NCBI GenBank assembly: GCA_044229235.1
Contig: JBGATH010000005.1
Location: 1 to 64,000 of the forward strand
Reading direction: 5' to 3'
DNA length: 64,000 nt
Source: UKL13-2 sp044229235
Lineage (GTDB): Bacteria; Pseudomonadota; Gammaproteobacteria; Burkholderiales; Usitatibacteraceae
Shown here: in pieces, positions 31,537-41,080 of the stretch
Position numbering within the stretch: the stretch's first letter is position 1
Layout of the letters: each line of letters opens with the position of its first letter
Position numbers and translations under genes: made by a program
Notes under the pieces: model-generated
What the model was told of the DNA's origin: nothing
What the model saw: the letters and a program-made list of their open reading frames with translations, nothing else
Databases searched by the model: none

Positions 31537-33441
31537 CTACTTGTCCTTCTTTTCCAGCGCGTCCTTGGTGATCGACACGCTGGTCTTCGCCCGCGCCATC
31601 GTCACCATGCCCAGCATTTCCTGCTGCGCGACGGACTGGGCGATGCGCTGGCGCGCGGCCTTCACCTTGGCGTCGTCGGTGGCGGGGGCGTCGATCACCT
31701 TTGCCACCTGAATGAGGCTGTAGCCGCCGCCCGGATTTTCCGTCCCGACAAACGCCGGCAAGGTCTTGGCTTCGAGCTTCATGGCCGCTTCAATCACCGG
31801 CGGAGGGAGCCCGCCAGGACTGGACCGGCTGACTTTCAGCAAGGCCGGCCATTTCAGGTCCACCGCCTTGCCGGCCTTCAATGCCGCCAGCTTGGCCTCG
31901 CCGTCGGCCTTGGCCAGCTTGCTGGCTTCCGCGCGCGACAGCTTGGCCGAAATCGACTTTTCAACATCCGCCAGCGGACGCACCGTGGCCGGCTTGGATT
32001 CGAGCATGCGTGCCACTACCAGCGTGTTGGGCGCCGTTTCGACAGCCTCGGAGTTGCGCTTGTTCTTCATCACCTCGTCGGCGAAGAAGGCGTTGAGCAG
32101 CTTCTGGTTGGTAAACGGCGGCACACCGGTCTGGCCCTTCGATACCCACGGGCTCTGCTTTACCGGCAGCCCGGCCACATCGGCTGCCGCCTTGAGGCTG
32201 GCGGACTGTTCATAGGCCGCGGTGGCAAATTTCTCGGCAAGCTCGGTGAACTTGCGCTGCGCCTTTTGTTTGCGCAGCTCGCCCTCGATCTCGGGCGCGG
32301 CCTCGGACAGCGCCTTGCCCTTCGCGGGACGCACGTCGGTCACCATGATCACGTGGTATCCAAAATCCGACAGCACCGGCCCGACGATATCGCCCTTGGC
32401 GGCCTTGAAAGCAGCTTCCTCGAAAGGCTTCACCATCATGCCCTTGCCGAAGAATCCCAGGTCGCCGCCGCTGGCAGCGGAGCCGGTGTCCTGCGAGTGC
32501 TTCTTCGCCACTTCGGCAAACAGCTTGGGATTCTTTTTCACCTGAGCGTACAGTTCCTCGGCCTTGGCCTTGGCGGCGGCCTTCACGTCGTCCTTCGCGT
32601 CCTTGGCCGCATTGATCAGGATGTGGCTGGCCTTGCGCTCTTCCTTTTGCACGAAGCGCGCGCTGTTGGCTTCGTAGAAGGCCTTCACTTCCTCCGCCGG
32701 CACCTGCACCGTCGGCGTCAGGGCGTCGACCGACAGTTCCACATACTCGGCCCGCGCCATTTCCGGAATGGTGTAGGCCGCCTTGTTCTGTTCGTAGTCG
32801 GCCTTGACCTGCTCGGGCGTGATCTTGACCTTGTCGGTGAACTGTTCCGGCGTGACGTTGACCATGGCGATTTCGCGCGCCTGCTCGGAAGCCTTGATGA
32901 AGCCCTCGACGCTGGCATTGGCGACGATGCCGGTATTGGCGATGCTGCCGGCAAACTGCTGGCGCTCGAGATCCTTGCGCAGGCTGTTCTCGAAGGACAC
33001 CGCCGAATTGCCGCTGGCCTGCAGGAAGGTCGCATAACGCGCCTGGGCAAACTGGCCGTTGTCCTGGAATGTCGGTTCCGTGGCAATGCGCTCGCGCAAG
33101 GCGAGGTCACTGACCTTCACGCCGGCCGCTTGCGATGCCACGGTGAACAGGCGCTGGTCGATGAGCTGGTCAAGGATGGATTTGCGCATTTCCGGGCTGT
33201 CCATGATCGATGCGTCGATCTGGCCGCCGAACTGCTGTTTGAACTGGTCCAGCTGCCGCCGCACGGCCTCGTTGAACTCGGCCGAGCTGATGCTTTCGCT
33301 GCCGACGGTGGCGATGGCGTCCTTGCCTGAGGGGGTGCGCACATAGGACTCAATTCCCCACAGCGCGAACGGCACCGAGATGACGATGAGGATGACTTTG
33401 GCAAGCCAGGTCTGGGCTGCTTGGCGAATCGTTTCGAGCAT
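31537..33441 (-). CDS. ppiD: periplasmic folding chaperone PpiD
   Basis: A 634-residue membrane-anchored protein. From ATG 33441 the sequence MLETIRQAAQTWLAKVILIV leads straight into one TM helix, with the bulk in the periplasm. The SurA-like N-terminal chaperone domain (about residues 55-180) is followed by a parvulin rotamase domain (about 265-365: ERKASHILINAAKDAKDDVK, SGGDLGFFGKGMMVKPFEEA, VLSDFGYHVIMVTDV) and a C-terminal SurA-like region. PpiD helps newly exported outer-membrane proteins fold at the Sec exit. The start has no strong ribosome site, and 48 extra bases of open frame upstream are unlikely to be coding. Confidence 0.95.
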   Translation of the reverse strand: MLETIRQAAQTWLAKVILIVISVPFALWGIESYVRTPSGKDAIATVGSESISSAEFNEAVRRQLDQFKQQFGGQIDASIMDSPEMRKSILDQLIDQRLFTVASQAAGVKVSDLALRERIATEPTFQDNGQFAQARYATFLQASGNSAVSFENSLRKDLERQQFAGSIANTGIVANASVEGFIKASEQAREIAMVNVTPEQFTDKVKITPEQVKADYEQNKAAYTIPEMARAEYVELSVDALTPTVQVPAEEVKAFYEANSARFVQKEERKASHILINAAKDAKDDVKAAAKAKAEELYAQVKKNPKLFAEVAKKHSQDTGSAASGGDLGFFGKGMMVKPFEEAAFKAAKGDIVGPVLSDFGYHVIMVTDVRPAKGKALSEAAPEIEGELRKQKAQRKFTELAEKFATAAYEQSASLKAAADVAGLPVKQSPWVSKGQTGVPPFTNQKLLNAFFADEVMKNKRNSEAVETAPNTLVVARMLESKPATVRPLADVEKSISAKLSRAEASKLAKADGEAKLAALKAGKAVDLKWPALLKVSRSSPGGLPPPVIEAAMKLEAKTLPAFVGTENPGGGYSLIQVAKVIDAPATDDAKVKAARQRIAQSVAQQEMLGMVTMARAKTSVSITKDALEKKDK

Positions 33442-33578
33442 GGGATGGTCTTGATCTGAAAGGGAAAAAACGCGGCGCACCGGCTGCACGCGGAACGCGC
33501 GATTCTACCCCAAATCAGCTCTTCGCCGCCATGTGGTTCACGCTTGCGGCAGTCGGCTCAGGGGGCCGTACTGGACCA

Positions 33579-33641
33579 ATCTCCAGCGCCGGCGCGGCTT
33601 CCCGGCCGAAAATGACCCGGAGACCGCGCCAGTCGGAGGCT
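33579..33641. repeat. REP-like palindrome, copy 4 (solitary)
   Basis: The arms CTCCAGCGCCGGCGCGG and CCGCGCCAGTCGGAG surround GAAAATGACCCGG. It lies between the ppiD start and the 3' end of the DUF1501 gene, a 236-bp gap with no other feature recognised. Confidence 0.75.
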
Positions 33642-33677
33642 GACTGTGGCCGTCACGGCCAGCGGCGCATTGAATCC

Positions 33678-35195
33678 CTACAGGAAGGTCATGCCGGTGG
33701 TGCGCGCGTAGCGTGGCAGGTTGGGAAACACCATGGACAATTCGCTGGTCGATGCACCCATCCACCTGGCGAAGGTCGCGCCGTATTCCTCCACGGAGGT
33801 CACCGGCAGCAGGCGGCCCTGCCCGACATCGCTGGGCCCGTTGAGCGCAACGGTTGGAAATTCCGACCCGCTTGCCGTGCCGCCGTAGAGGGTGCCACCG
33901 TTCACCGCGCCGCCGAGCGCGAAGTAATGCCCGCCCCAGCCATGATCCGAACCGGCACCATTCGACGTGAGCGTGCGGCCGAAATCGGACATGGTGAAAC
34001 TGGTGACGTTGCTGGCGATGCCCTGGGCTACCGTCCAGTTGTAGAACCAGGTCATGGCCTGGTCAAGCTGCTTCAGCAAATCGGCGTGCAAGCCGCTGAG
34101 GATCGGCGTGGTGGCATTGTTCGAGTTCTTGAACTGGTCGCCATGATTGTCGAAGCCGCCCAGCGAGACAAAGAAGATCTGGCGCTTTACGCCCAGCGCG
34201 TCGCGCGCGGCGATCAGGTTGGCCACCGAGCGCAACTGCCCGGCCAGGCGATTGGACTGCGATGCGCCGGAGGAATTGATAAAGCTGGTCGGTGGCGCCG
34301 GGCTGATGGCAAATTTCTCAGACACATTGCCCGACGCATCCTTCACCGGCGCGCCGGTGGCATCAAGGTTGTAAAGCACGCCGTTGACGAACTCGCTGGT
34401 GGTCAGCGTGCGTGCGCCGGCATCACCCCACTGATCTTCCATGACGTTGGCGCGGAGGATGTTGAGCTGGTTTTCGAAGGCAGCCTGCGGATTGGGGCGC
34501 GATGCCGAGTAGTTGTCCCAGTCGCGGTACGACCGCAAGCGGCGCACGATGGTGCTCCTGTTGCTGCTCCACCCCGACACCGCGTACGCGACCGCGTTGT
34601 CGCCTTTCTGCAAAAGATTCTGCCCGGCGGCCGTGATCGATACCGATACTTTGCTGTTGCCATTGGCCGATTCGATCAGGTCGCCGAGGCGCCCGCCCCA
34701 TCCGCTGAGAGCCGGATAATCGGCGCGTCCGGTCTGCCAGTGGCTTTGCATGTCGGAATGCGAGAACAATTGCGGCGGGTTGTTCACATTGGCCTTGTAC
34801 TGCGCCAGTGTCGTCGGTTGCAGCAGCACGCCGGCGTTGGTAATCGCCGCCAGCTTGCGATCCGTATTGAAGATGTTCGCCAGCCCGGTCATGCTGGGGT
34901 GAAAGCCGAATGAACGGCCGCTGATGCCGGCGCTCAGCGGGATTGCGGAGGCCGCGGGAATGGCCAGGTTGCCGCGGCCCGCCGCATAACCTGCGTATTC
35001 GGCGCCGAGCGGAATGATGAGGTTCTGCGAATCGTTGCCGCCGAACAGGAACACGCACACCAGCGCCTTGTAGTCGTTGAAGGGTCCGGCCGCGTACGCC
35101 GCCTGCATCAGGCTGCCCATCATCGGTGTGCCCGCCGCCGCGGCCAGCATTTTCATAAAGCGGCGGCGGTCCTTGTGAAGATCGAAGGTTTGCAT
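33678..35195 (-). CDS. DUF1501 exported protein
   Basis: A 505-residue protein with a twin-arginine export signal (KDRRRFMKMLAAAAGTPMMG). The DUF1501 domain (sulfatase/alkaline-phosphatase superfamily) follows: DYKALVCVFLFGGNDSQNLI, FGFHPSMTGLANIFNTDRKL, FVSLGGFDNHGDQFKN and TSFTMSDFGRTLTSNGAGSDH. The retained Asp and His residues in FDNHGDQ and GSDHGWGGH are those expected to bind metal. DUF1501 genes are nearly always paired with DUF1800, as here, 10 bp apart. The biochemical role of the pair is not established. Confidence 0.9.
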   Translation of the reverse strand: MQTFDLHKDRRRFMKMLAAAAGTPMMGSLMQAAYAAGPFNDYKALVCVFLFGGNDSQNLIIPLGAEYAGYAAGRGNLAIPAASAIPLSAGISGRSFGFHPSMTGLANIFNTDRKLAAITNAGVLLQPTTLAQYKANVNNPPQLFSHSDMQSHWQTGRADYPALSGWGGRLGDLIESANGNSKVSVSITAAGQNLLQKGDNAVAYAVSGWSSNRSTIVRRLRSYRDWDNYSASRPNPQAAFENQLNILRANVMEDQWGDAGARTLTTSEFVNGVLYNLDATGAPVKDASGNVSEKFAISPAPPTSFINSSGASQSNRLAGQLRSVANLIAARDALGVKRQIFFVSLGGFDNHGDQFKNSNNATTPILSGLHADLLKQLDQAMTWFYNWTVAQGIASNVTSFTMSDFGRTLTSNGAGSDHGWGGHYFALGGAVNGGTLYGGTASGSEFPTVALNGPSDVGQGRLLPVTSVEEYGATFARWMGASTSELSMVFPNLPRYARTTGMTFL

Positions 35196-35205
35196 CGTCG
35201 CTTCC

Positions 35206-37737
35206 TTATTTCTGGATGGAGTATTCGGGTGAATTTAGGATCAGCCAGAGCACGGTCTTGAAGCGCTCGTTGGCTTGAGTCGTGGCGTTGCTGTCGGTGA
35301 GCTTGGTGGCCACATCGATAAGCTGTTTGCGGAACTGGGCGCTGATGCCCGCCGACAGCAGTGTCACGCTCATGGCATCGACCATCGCCGGCGGATCAGT
35401 CGACAGCAGGACGTAGCTGTCGTAGACGGGCTTCAACCAGTTGTTCGGATCGGTCGCACCGGAATTGAACCCGCCGACAATGCCGTACTTGCTGAAATCC
35501 ATGAAACCCGAGATCGACGCGCTGTTGGAGATCTCGAACTCCGGACCCACCATCTGCGCCTGGGCAAGCGGCCCCGAGGGGGAGTAATCCGGGTGATAGA
35601 AATTGAACACGCTCGGCGCATGCAGCGGGCTCTGGCCCAGCGAGTCCGAGCCGCCGAGGTCGTAGATGCTGCTGTAGTAGCCGCCTGCCATGCGCGCATT
35701 GAAGGCACGGTGCATCTGCGTGAAACGCAGCACCGGCTCGCGCAGCTTGCCGAAGCCGTTGCCCTGCGTGCTGCGCGAGGCGCGTGCTTCCGGGTCCAGC
35801 AGGATGGCGCGCAGCACAGCCTTCATGTCGCCGCGCACGCCGGCGCCATTGTTGTTGAACGCGGCGGTTACCCGCGCCACATAGGCGCCGCTCGGATTGC
35901 TGGTGACGAGACGCTGGATCAATTGCTCGCCGATGAACGGACCGACATTGGGGTGATTGAAGATGTTGTCGATCACGGCGTCCACATCCTGCATCGGCGT
36001 CTGGCCGGCCGGCACCATCTGGCTGTAAGCGCCCGAGCCGGGATAGGAAAGCAGCGTCTTGGCGCCGGTGTCGTGGGCACCGCCGGCGATATCCCGGGTG
36101 TTGTCGGCCGAGCGGAACGCGGCGGTCCATGGCTGCATCGGCGTCGACCAGGCCGTGCAGGCCTTGGCCGCACTTGCGGCGTCGCTCGGATACGGCACAT
36201 CCGGGTACAGCCAGCGCCAGGTCTTGGTCTGGTCCTGGCCGGCGAAATTCCAGCCGGTCAGCGCGCGCGCCACCTCTTGCGCGGTCTGCTCGGAATAGGT
36301 GGCGATGGCCTTGCCGTTGCCGTCGAATTGCACGGAGCCGTCGGCGTTGAGCATTACCGTGCCGATCGAGAACAGCTGCATCAGTTCGCGCGCGTAGTTT
36401 TCGCTGGGGATGGAATTGAGCACCGGGTCGGCCTTGGCGCTGCCCTTCATGTCCAGGTACTCGCCCATGGCCGGGCTGAGGGTGATGCCCTTGAGGATGT
36501 CGCGGAAGTTGCCGAATGCGCCGGCGCCGAGCAGGTCAAGGTAGGAGGCAGGACCGCAGGCCTGGTCGCCGATGGTGTTGTTGTTGAGCGAGATCACCAG
36601 GATCTGTGACAGCGCATAAACGACCCGCTGGCGCAGCTGGTCGGGCGCCTCGAAATATTGTTTCCAGATCGACGGCATCATCACTGCGTAGGGCGCGGTC
36701 GGGTAGTTGATGTCGTTGCGTACCGTGGTCAGGTGCAGCGTCTGCGGCTGCGCGAACTGCTCGTCCAGATATGCGGACGGCGCCAGCGCGGCCACGCGCG
36801 TGATCTCCTCGGCACTGGCACCGAACGTGGCCTGCGCCAGCAGGCGTGCGGCGTCGGCCTTGGCGTGGGGTGAAACCGGGACATTGACAATCGGCGAGTA
36901 GGCAAACGACCCGTTGGTGGCGATCACCTTGGCGCGCAGCGCCGCCGGACTCTCAACAGGCGGGGTCCAGTTCAGCGAAAACGGCGAGGCGGTGTCCTCA
37001 CCCAGCTTGGTGCCGCCGTCGTAGAACTCGACCCGTGCGATGCTGCCGCCGCCGCCGATGAACGCGGTGGCGTTGAGCATGGTGGCAACACCGACCTGCG
37101 CAGAAGCGACCGCGGCGAGGCTTACGGTGGGCGGCGGGATCAGGCCGGCCGACTGGCCGATGCGCGACTTGACGGTAACGAGGTCAGAAGAATTGATGCC
37201 GCCGGACAGGTTCACGTCGTGCTTGAAGTTCAGGACGCCGGCCGGCTTGCCGGCGCTGGCCTTGGCGGTGGCAAGGTCGACACTGCTGACATCGCGCGAT
37301 CCGTCGACATCGCCAAGCAGAAACGCCACGGCGGCGCTGGTGTTGAGGCTACCGCCGGCGCTGGCCACGCCACTGAGGTCAATGCGCACACGGGCGCTGT
37401 CCGGAATGCCTAGCAGCGTGACTTGCACATCGTTGCCGGAGAAGGCGGTCGCCGCGCTGCCGATGGGCGCGCCGGACACGTCGAATGCGGCCGCCGTTCC
37501 GGCACCGGTAATGGCCGCGTCGAAGCTGAACACCAGCAAATGCCCGGCCGCCCCGGAGCGTGGCTCAACGCTGACGGCGCCGGTCACCGGCACCAGCGGA
37601 TTCACCTCGACGTTAAAGGGACCGGCACCTGCGTGGGTCTTTCTCGACTGCACGCCGGCGAGCGTGAGTGCCGAGACCGTGACCGGCAGCAGCAGCAGCG
37701 TGGCGGCGAAGATCGCGAACCGGAAATTTCTGATCAT
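35206..37737 (-). CDS. DUF1800 exported protein with dockerin-like and Ig-like modules
   Basis: An 843-residue protein from ATG 37737, with AGGGTG upstream. The signal peptide MIRNFRFAIFAATLLLLPVT precedes a cohesin/Big-like N-terminal region (about 40-140), a dockerin-like pair of calcium loops at about 142-194 (GDVDGSRDVSSVDL and DVNLSGGINSSDL), an Ig-like domain at about 203-285 (ARVEFYDGGTKLGEDTASPF), and then the DUF1800 domain (RLLAQATFGASAEEITRVAA, NYARELMQLFSIGTVML, ARALTGWNFAG, RLVTSNPSGAYVARVTAAFN). DUF1800 proteins usually lack the front modules. It is the first gene of the pair with DUF1501. The modular front suggests surface or polysaccharide attachment, which is inference. Confidence 0.88.
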   Translation of the reverse strand: MIRNFRFAIFAATLLLLPVTVSALTLAGVQSRKTHAGAGPFNVEVNPLVPVTGAVSVEPRSGAAGHLLVFSFDAAITGAGTAAAFDVSGAPIGSAATAFSGNDVQVTLLGIPDSARVRIDLSGVASAGGSLNTSAAVAFLLGDVDGSRDVSSVDLATAKASAGKPAGVLNFKHDVNLSGGINSSDLVTVKSRIGQSAGLIPPPTVSLAAVASAQVGVATMLNATAFIGGGGSIARVEFYDGGTKLGEDTASPFSLNWTPPVESPAALRAKVIATNGSFAYSPIVNVPVSPHAKADAARLLAQATFGASAEEITRVAALAPSAYLDEQFAQPQTLHLTTVRNDINYPTAPYAVMMPSIWKQYFEAPDQLRQRVVYALSQILVISLNNNTIGDQACGPASYLDLLGAGAFGNFRDILKGITLSPAMGEYLDMKGSAKADPVLNSIPSENYARELMQLFSIGTVMLNADGSVQFDGNGKAIATYSEQTAQEVARALTGWNFAGQDQTKTWRWLYPDVPYPSDAASAAKACTAWSTPMQPWTAAFRSADNTRDIAGGAHDTGAKTLLSYPGSGAYSQMVPAGQTPMQDVDAVIDNIFNHPNVGPFIGEQLIQRLVTSNPSGAYVARVTAAFNNNGAGVRGDMKAVLRAILLDPEARASRSTQGNGFGKLREPVLRFTQMHRAFNARMAGGYYSSIYDLGGSDSLGQSPLHAPSVFNFYHPDYSPSGPLAQAQMVGPEFEISNSASISGFMDFSKYGIVGGFNSGATDPNNWLKPVYDSYVLLSTDPPAMVDAMSVTLLSAGISAQFRKQLIDVATKLTDSNATTQANERFKTVLWLILNSPEYSIQK

Positions 37738-38068
37738 GGGACACCCTGCAGAGAGAATGGTCTGGCGGCAGCAGGAAACGTGCCAGTCGGCAAACGCCTT
37801 GATTGCCCGTGGAAAACGCTGGCGCCGATGCGGTTGGCGTCTCAGCATGGCGACAGCGATGACGCAAATGGTCGCGAGCGCGGCACAATGTTTAACCGGC
37901 TACCTGATTGAAGCAAAACTACACCGCACGGTAGATTCTCCTGCGGCAGTCGCCTGTGCCACAAAGCGCGCGCTTCTTGGCAAGGAATGCTCGGCATCCC
38001 GTCCCCGCTCGGCAAAAAAGTCACCTATCATGTAGTTTTATTACAGCATATTTTGGGAAAGGGCCAGC
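37738..38068. other. divergent intergenic region
   Basis: 331 bp between the DUF1800 gene (minus) and the GH13 lipoprotein gene (plus). No gene was found. The right third is AT-rich and holds a 15-bp dyad described separately; promoters for both genes are expected here, but no strong sigma-70 pair could be picked. Confidence 0.6.
38031..38045. promoter_or_regulatory. candidate operator dyad before the GH13 lipoprotein gene
   Basis: TGTAGT-TTT-ATTACA is a 15-bp near-perfect dyad (5 of 6 positions) 23 bp before the ATG at 38069. Its size and position fit a repressor or activator site for sugar-responsive control, but the regulator is not in the window. Confidence 0.35.
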
Positions 38069-39694
38069 ATGAACCTGCGCTTCACCCCCCGCGTATTTCG
38101 AATCACGGCTGCCACAGCTTTCGCGCTGGCCCTTGGCTCTTGCGCGCTCGCGCCGCCCGCCGACGACCGTGCGGGCCGCGGCCCGGATATCAGTCGGGTC
38201 GCGGCTCGCGACCCCGGCAGCAGCTTGCCGGAAGGCTGGCAGCACGGCGCATTCATGGAGATCTTCGTGCGCGCATGGCGCGACAGCGATGGCGATGGCA
38301 TCGGCGACCTGCGCGGGCTTACCCAAAGCCTCGATTACCTGCAGGACCTGGGGATAAAAGGCATCTGGCTGATGCCGGTGACGCGCAACGCGGACGGCGA
38401 TCACGGCTACGCGGTGGCCGACTTTCGCGCCATCGATCCGGCCTATGGCACGCTGCAGGATTTCGACGAATTGCTGCGCGAGGCGCACAAACGCGGCATC
38501 GGCGTCATCATGGATTACGTAATCAATCACAGCGCGGCGCAGAATCCGCTGTTTGTCGATGCCGTGAGTTCACCCGCCAGCCGTTTCCGGGACTGGTTCG
38601 TGTGGCGCGACCCGGCCCCGACCGGCTGGGACATCTGGGGCAAGAATCCCTGGTACCCCTCGCCCACCGGCACCTTCTATGCGACCTTTGGACCGCACAT
38701 GCCGGACTTCAACCTCGAAAACAGCGAGGCCATGGACTACCACCGCGACAGCCTGCGCTTCTGGCTCAATCGCGGACTGGACGGCTTCCGGCTCGATGCC
38801 ATCCCCCACCTGGTGGAAGTCGATGCCAAAAACTGGAACGACCAGCCCGGCAGCTACGCCCTCATGGGCCACATCAAGGCGCTCATGGACGGCTACCAGA
38901 GGCGCTATGCGGTGTGCGAAGCCACCGCCAGCCCGCAGCGCTGGGCGGCGCCCTACATCTGCGGCAGCGCGTTTGCGTTTAAGTTCGAGAAGAGCCTCAT
39001 CGACGCCGGCCGCGGCAAACCGGAGGCGATTGCGGATGTGGCAGCGTATTTCCGTTCCGCGCCGCCAACCATGGCCACCTTCATTTCCAACCACGATGCT
39101 TTTGCCGGCGCCAGGCTGTGGGACCAGTTGCAGGGAGATGAGGCCCGCTACCGCATGGTGGCTGCCACCTATCTGCTGTTGCCCGGCACCCCCTTCATCT
39201 ACTTCGGCGAGGAAATCGGCATGGCCGGCGGCGCGGGGCTGGTGTCTGATGCGGCGCTGCGATCACCGATGAGCTGGAACGCCGGCCCGGCCAATGCCGG
39301 GTTCACCACAGGTAAACCGTTCCGGCCGGTGTCGGCGAACGTCAAGGCGCACAACGTCGCGAGCGAGTCCGCCGACCCGCAATCCATGCTGGCGTTCTAC
39401 AAGGCGATGCTGGCAATCCGCAACCAGTACTCCGCCATTGCCCGCGGCAAATATGAATATGCGCGCGCCGACGGCCTTTCCTTCAGTTTCCAGCGCAGCT
39501 TCGGCCCGCAGCGCATGCTGGTCGTGCTCCGCTACGGTACTGACGCAGCAACCGTGACGGTCCCGCAACTGCCGGCAGGCGCACGGCTCGTGGCTGTTTA
39601 CCCACGCGAGTGCCAGACCATGTTCGTCGACCAGCAGGGCAACGCGACTTTGCAGATGGCGCCGCAGTCGCTGCGGGTGATGCGCATCGAATGA
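38069..39694 (+). CDS. GH13 alpha-glucan-active lipoprotein
   Basis: A 541-residue protein. The lipobox LGSC places the lipid-anchored Cys at 25. The GH13 barrel follows: SDGDGIGDLRGLTQSLDYL, IWLMPVTRNADGDHGYAVAD, IMDYVINHSAAQNPLF, the nucleophile Asp243 in GFRLDAIPHL, acid/base Glu284 in AVCEATASP, and FISNHDAFAG with His342 and Asp343. The catalytic set is complete. The oligo-1,6-glucosidase / trehalose-synthase style DGIGDLRG loop suggests action on short alpha-glucans; substrate unproven. It is monocistronic, with an AT-rich leader and a possible operator. It ends 15 bp before the convergent DUF4010 gene. Confidence 0.92.
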   Translation: MNLRFTPRVFRITAATAFALALGSCALAPPADDRAGRGPDISRVAARDPGSSLPEGWQHGAFMEIFVRAWRDSDGDGIGDLRGLTQSLDYLQDLGIKGIWLMPVTRNADGDHGYAVADFRAIDPAYGTLQDFDELLREAHKRGIGVIMDYVINHSAAQNPLFVDAVSSPASRFRDWFVWRDPAPTGWDIWGKNPWYPSPTGTFYATFGPHMPDFNLENSEAMDYHRDSLRFWLNRGLDGFRLDAIPHLVEVDAKNWNDQPGSYALMGHIKALMDGYQRRYAVCEATASPQRWAAPYICGSAFAFKFEKSLIDAGRGKPEAIADVAAYFRSAPPTMATFISNHDAFAGARLWDQLQGDEARYRMVAATYLLLPGTPFIYFGEEIGMAGGAGLVSDAALRSPMSWNAGPANAGFTTGKPFRPVSANVKAHNVASESADPQSMLAFYKAMLAIRNQYSAIARGKYEYARADGLSFSFQRSFGPQRMLVVLRYGTDAATVTVPQLPAGARLVAVYPRECQTMFVDQQGNATLQMAPQSLRVMRIE

Positions 39695-39709
39695 CGCAGG
39701 ATCGACGGA

Positions 39710-40960
39710 CTAGCGGGTCAGCCACGCCCCCAGCCATGCCGCAGCAACCATCAGCACCAGCCCGGGGATGATGCGTCGCGCATAAGCGGGGCCGCCGGCG
39801 GTGACCGCCAACATGGCCTTCACCATGGTGTTGGCGCTGAGACCGACCAGGATGGCGATGACCGCGACCGGCTCGGGAATCTTGCCGGCCACCACCAGCG
39901 ACGCGGACGCCGCCGCTGCCGCATGCGCATCCGCGAGGCCGGATACGGCCGCTGTCAGCAGCACTCCGCTTTCACCCACCCAGGCGTTGAGCGCTGCCGA
40001 CACCGTCAGCACCGCACCGATCAGCCCGGCAAAGCCGATGGAAGCCACCAGATCGAACGCCCGCCCGCTGCCCGGCACCGGCGTTTCCGTCTGGCGCGCC
40101 GCATTCAAGGTGAACCAGCCGCCATAACCGATTGCTACCAGGCCGCCACTCGCCAGTGGTCCTGCCATCGCGCCGAGCAGCGCGGGCGAAATGAAGCCGA
40201 TCACCGCCGCCAGTTGCATGAAGGTTGCCGCCGACGAAAGCACGGCGCCCGCGACCAGACCGGCCATCAGCTGCGGCTCTTGCCGCGTGCGGCGGCCCAT
40301 GGCGTGAATGGTCGCCGAACTCGAAACGAAACCGGAAGCAAACCCCGCCAGTGGCAGTCCAAAACGCGGCCCCAGCACACGCGAAGCCATGTAGCCGATC
40401 GCGCTGACCGTCATGACCAGCACCACGATGCCGATCAGGGTGCGCGGATTGATGGCCTGAAACGGGCCAAGGTAGCGGTCCGGCGCCAGTGGCAACGCGA
40501 TCAGCGCCGCCGCCGCGAACAGCAGTGCGTCATGCAATTCCCGCTCACTCAGCACGCCCTGGACAAAGTGGTGCATGCGCTCGCGTGCCGCCAGCAAACC
40601 AGCCAGCAGCGTACCCAGGCCAGCCGCAAGCAGCTGATCGGTTACCGCCATGCCCCCGATCAGGCAGGTCAGCACCAGCGCGGTCTCGGTCGTCATGCCC
40701 GGGTCCTCCGGCGGTGAGCGCAGGTAGGAAGCCACAGCCAATGCACCGATCAGCAACACCGTAACCGCCAGCAACAGCACCTGGCCGACCAGCATGGCAA
40801 CGGTGCCCGCCAGGGCGGCGGCGGCAAACGTGCGTATTCCTGCGGCGCCCCGGGCAGCACCGCTGCCCTTGCGGCGCTCCCGTTCCGCGCCTACAAGGAG
40901 CCCAACACCCAGTGCGATGCACACGGCCAACAACGATCCGGAATCAAATTCGGGGACCAT
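39710..40960 (-). CDS. MgtC/SapB-DUF4010 membrane protein
   Basis: A 416-residue integral membrane protein with about 11-12 hydrophobic segments. The N-terminal MgtC-type block is ALGVGLLVGAERERRKGSG with IRTFAAAALAGTVAM. The rest is DUF4010 (NPRTLIGIVVLVMTVSAIGY, GFASGFVSSSATIHAMGRRT, LVGLSANTMVKAMLAVTAGG). Function is unknown; MgtC-like domains are linked to magnesium stress, but DUF4010 members are not characterised. It is convergent with the GH13 lipoprotein gene. The 120 bp upstream of it hold no recognised gene. Confidence 0.88.
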   Translation of the reverse strand: MVPEFDSGSLLAVCIALGVGLLVGAERERRKGSGAARGAAGIRTFAAAALAGTVAMLVGQVLLLAVTVLLIGALAVASYLRSPPEDPGMTTETALVLTCLIGGMAVTDQLLAAGLGTLLAGLLAARERMHHFVQGVLSERELHDALLFAAAALIALPLAPDRYLGPFQAINPRTLIGIVVLVMTVSAIGYMASRVLGPRFGLPLAGFASGFVSSSATIHAMGRRTRQEPQLMAGLVAGAVLSSAATFMQLAAVIGFISPALLGAMAGPLASGGLVAIGYGGWFTLNAARQTETPVPGSGRAFDLVASIGFAGLIGAVLTVSAALNAWVGESGVLLTAAVSGLADAHAAAAASASLVVAGKIPEPVAVIAILVGLSANTMVKAMLAVTAGGPAYARRIIPGLVLMVAAAWLGAWLTR

Positions 40961-41080
40961 GCGAATAGTTTATGCCGATGCATACGCAATTGCGCGTCGG
41001 GCGCAACCCGGGATGTCACGGTTGGCCGGCGCTTTCCAGTCGGTCTGTTTCCGCGCGCCGGCGCGCCTCGCCGGCCGGCC

